This document shows positions 15,177 through 16,754 of a stretch of 16,754 bases of DNA, one piece after another (positions within the stretch are counted from its first letter, which is position 1; each line of letters starts with the position of its first letter). The notes under the pieces were generated by a model. That model did not search any database. It saw nothing but the letters and a program-made list of their open reading frames with translations, and had not been told where the DNA came from. Where the stretch lies: positions 1 through 16,754 of the forward strand of contig JAPUFZ010000130.1 in NCBI GenBank assembly GCA_027293245.1, given 5' to 3'. Source of the stretch: Gammaproteobacteria bacterium (GTDB taxonomy: Bacteria; Pseudomonadota; Gammaproteobacteria; GCA-001735895). Made by a program: the position numbers and the translations under genes.

Positions 15177-15979
15177 TACTGTACCCACTTCCGGATATAG
15201 CCAGAGCTGTATTCCAGCACCATGACAATGCTGATGATTATTATCAGGATCGCCGCGGCTGAATCGAACTCGTAACGATCAAAAGAGGTGAGCAGGGTTG
15301 CGCCGATACCACCGCCGCCAACGATACCGACCACCGAAGACTCGCGGAAGTTAATGTCCAGCCGGTATATCCCCAGACCAATCATACGCGGCATCACCTG
15401 GGGTTGAATCGAATAGTTAAGCCATTGTAGCCAGCCGGCGCCGACCGACTTGACTGCCTCCGCCTGGACCGGATCCATGGCCTCGATGTCTTCGGCCAAT
15501 AGCTTGCCATAAAATCCGATGGTGCCGACGCTGAGCGCGAGAAACCCGGCGAAGGGACCAAAACCGAACAGCTTGACAAAAAAGATCGCCAGTATGATTT
15601 CCGGAAAGGTTCGCGAGACAGCCAGAATGGCGCGACAAAAATAGTAGACCGGCTTGTATGCGAGATTACGTGCCGCACCGAGACCTACCGGTATCGACAG
15701 GATAATTCCGATCACGGTCGAGGTCACCGCCATCCAGATGCTTTCGAGGATGCCTTCGATGATTGAGTCCCAACGCGAGACAAAATCGGGTGGGAAGAAC
15801 GCCATTATGAAACGTTTACTGCGTAAAGCACCCTCGGCGACTCGTCCCCAGTTGACTTCCATCGTGCCAAAGGCAAGACTGAGATAAATCGCCACGCCCA
15901 ACCACAGTGCCCAGCGCCATGCCGGGCTTTTGATTATCGGTGGTCGTTTCCAGGTTCTTTTGATGGATGAGTGAATCAT
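15176..15979 (-). CDS. phnE: Phosphonate ABC transporter permease (first PhnE)
   Basis: A 267-residue inner-membrane permease. Hydrophobic stretches lie near residues 22-40, 84-101, 112-139, 143-160 and 241-256. The EAA loop is EAVKSVGAGWLQWLNYSIQPQVMP (174-197), and IYRLDINFRESSVVGIVGGGGIG (204-226) is the same family motif found in the downstream permease, so the two are paralogues that would form a heterodimeric pore. A soluble loop of about 40 residues (41-80) follows the first membrane segment, as in other PhnE proteins. It starts 24 bases after phnC with GGAG upstream, and its TAA stop overlaps the next start codon by one base. Paired permease genes (phnE1, phnE2) are common in alpha- and some gammaproteobacterial phosphonate operons. 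Confidence 0.89.
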   Translation of the reverse strand: MIHSSIKRTWKRPPIIKSPAWRWALWLGVAIYLSLAFGTMEVNWGRVAEGALRSKRFIMAFFPPDFVSRWDSIIEGILESIWMAVTSTVIGIILSIPVGLGAARNLAYKPVYYFCRAILAVSRTFPEIILAIFFVKLFGFGPFAGFLALSVGTIGFYGKLLAEDIEAMDPVQAEAVKSVGAGWLQWLNYSIQPQVMPRMIGLGIYRLDINFRESSVVGIVGGGGIGATLLTSFDRYEFDSAAAILIIIISIVMVLEYSSGYIRKWVQ

Positions 15980-16003
15980 GAATTGACTACAGGCTCCGCG
16001 CGA

Positions 16004-16754
16004 CTAGGACTCGATGTCATCAATCTCATCATTTTTGTCATCCGGCTTCTCGATGGTCGCTTCCCAGTCCTCTTCACCATAGATTTTTGTCAGTACCTCG
16101 GGCGTCAGGCCATCCGGAGGCCCATCGTATACAATTTCTCCGAGTTGCAGGCCGACGATGCGCCGCGAAAACATTTGTGCCAGCAAAACGTCGTGAATAT
16201 TGATAATCGCGGCCAGCTGCCTTTCTTCGCACAACTCACAAATTAGACGCATGATCTGGCGCGAGGTTTTCGGATCGAGGCTGGCGGTGGGTTCGTCGAC
16301 CAGCAGTAGATCCGGATTCTGGATTAGTGCCCGGCAAATGCCGACCCGCTGGCGTTGACCGCCCGACAATTCGTCGGCGCGCTTGTCGACCATATCGTCA
16401 AGGCCGACTCTTTCCAGCAGGTGGAAGGCTGCGTCTATATCCGACTGGGGAAACTTACGCAGGAAACTTCGCCAGAACCCGACATAGCCGAGTCGACCCG
16501 AGAGTACATTTTCCATCACACTGAGTCGCTCGACCAGTGCGTACTCCTGAAAAATCATACCCATACGGCAGCGTGCCTTGCGTAATTCCGATGACCCTAA
16601 ATGGGTTAACTCGAGATCGTCAAGATAGATTTTCCCCGAAGTCGGCTGCACCAGTCGATTAACACAGCGGATCAGGGTGCTTTTGCCGGCCCCGGAGGGC
16701 CCGATCAACGCCAATACCTGTCCCCTGGGAATTTCCAGATCGACATGCTTGAGC
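16004..16754 (-). CDS. phnC: Phosphonate ABC transporter ATP-binding protein (5' end beyond the right edge)
   Basis: This is the ATPase subunit that powers phosphonate import at the inner face of the membrane. The frame is open to the right edge ([21 protein letters not shown]), so roughly the first 15-20 residues are missing. The TTG at 16714 sits inside the Walker A strand and is not a start. Walker [10 protein letters not shown], a Q-loop in IFQEYALV, the signature [15 protein letters not shown] and Walker [13 protein letters not shown] are all intact, and the switch His appears in [18 protein letters not shown] and [13 protein letters not shown] spacing resemble PhnC rather than amino-acid or phosphate ATPases. 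The C-terminus carries an acidic tail ([12 protein letters not shown]). Two permease genes follow. The periplasmic binding protein gene phnD is not between them and may lie upstream, past the edge. Confidence 0.9.
   Translation of the reverse strand, partial: LKHVDLEIPRGQVLALIGPSGAGKSTLIRCVNRLVQPTSGKIYLDDLELTHLGSSELRKARCRMGMIFQEYALVERLSVMENVLSGRLGYVGFWRSFLRKFPQSDIDAAFHLLERVGLDDMVDKRADELSGGQRQRVGICRALIQNPDLLLVDEPTASLDPKTSRQIMRLICELCEERQLAAIINIHDVLLAQMFSRRIVGLQLGEIVYDGPPDGLTPEVLTKIYGEEDWEATIEKPDDKNDEIDDIES

Noticed and set aside
15177..15188. GTG start adding four residues to the second phnE
   Set aside because: The ATG at 15176 overlaps the upstream stop as TAATG and has better ribosome-site spacing.
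16712..16714. TTG as the start of phnC
   Set aside because: It falls inside the Walker A strand ([13 protein letters not shown]), and upstream codons continue the PhnC sequence to the edge, so the gene is simply cut.

Overview
The window reads as part of the chromosome of a gammaproteobacterium, probably marine or otherwise environmental. The clues are AcnB-type aconitase beside a hexamer-type citrate synthase, proteins closest to those I know from gammaproteobacteria, a PilJ-type/GGDEF signalling protein, and REP-like intergenic palindromes starting with GTAG. The taxonomic call is inference from recognised families, not a database result. Coding density is high. I saw no insertion sequence, CRISPR array, tRNA or rRNA.

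Layout. (1) 1-2437, minus strand: gltA (citrate synthase) followed by acnB (aconitase B, cut by the left edge), two consecutive TCA-cycle steps probably transcribed together. (2) 2438-2571: divergent promoter region. (3) 2572-5461, plus strand: a group II PLP-dependent amino-acid decarboxylase, an AllA-like cupin-fold protein and a NUDIX CoA-pyrophosphatase-like protein, tightly spaced. (4) 5553-10581, plus strand: a fatty-acid-degradation block made of an AlkK-like acyl-CoA synthetase, a fused enoyl-CoA hydratase/3-hydroxyacyl-CoA dehydrogenase and a thiolase. An acyl-CoA dehydrogenase is not present here. (5) 10607-11764, minus strand: a membrane diguanylate cyclase with a PilJ-like sensor, convergent with the thiolase. 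(6) 11765-12229: a 465-base divergent intergenic region with four direct copies of the decamer CCCRGYTATY. (7) 12230-14156, plus strand: a secreted YHS-domain protein and a class III aminotransferase-fold PLP enzyme that I believe is PbfA, the (R)-1-hydroxy-2-aminoethylphosphonate ammonia-lyase. (8) 14157-14360: a gap holding two REP-like palindromes in inverted orientation (BIME-like). (9) 14361-16754, minus strand: phnC (cut by the right edge) and two phnE-type permease genes of a phosphonate ABC transporter.

How the genes work together. The two carbon blocks feed one another: beta-oxidation releases acetyl-CoA, which GltA and AcnB take into the TCA cycle. The right end looks like organophosphonate acquisition and use. 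A PhnC-PhnE-PhnE importer (its binding protein PhnD is not visible) sits opposite a PLP lyase that would channel hydroxylated aminoethylphosphonate into the phosphonoacetaldehyde route. The partner catabolic genes would have to lie outside the window.

The least expected signals are the REP pair with compensatory stem changes, the CCCRGYTATY repeats upstream of the GGDEF gene, and a decarboxylase gene whose best promoter would give a leaderless transcript. I found no convincing new multi-gene system.
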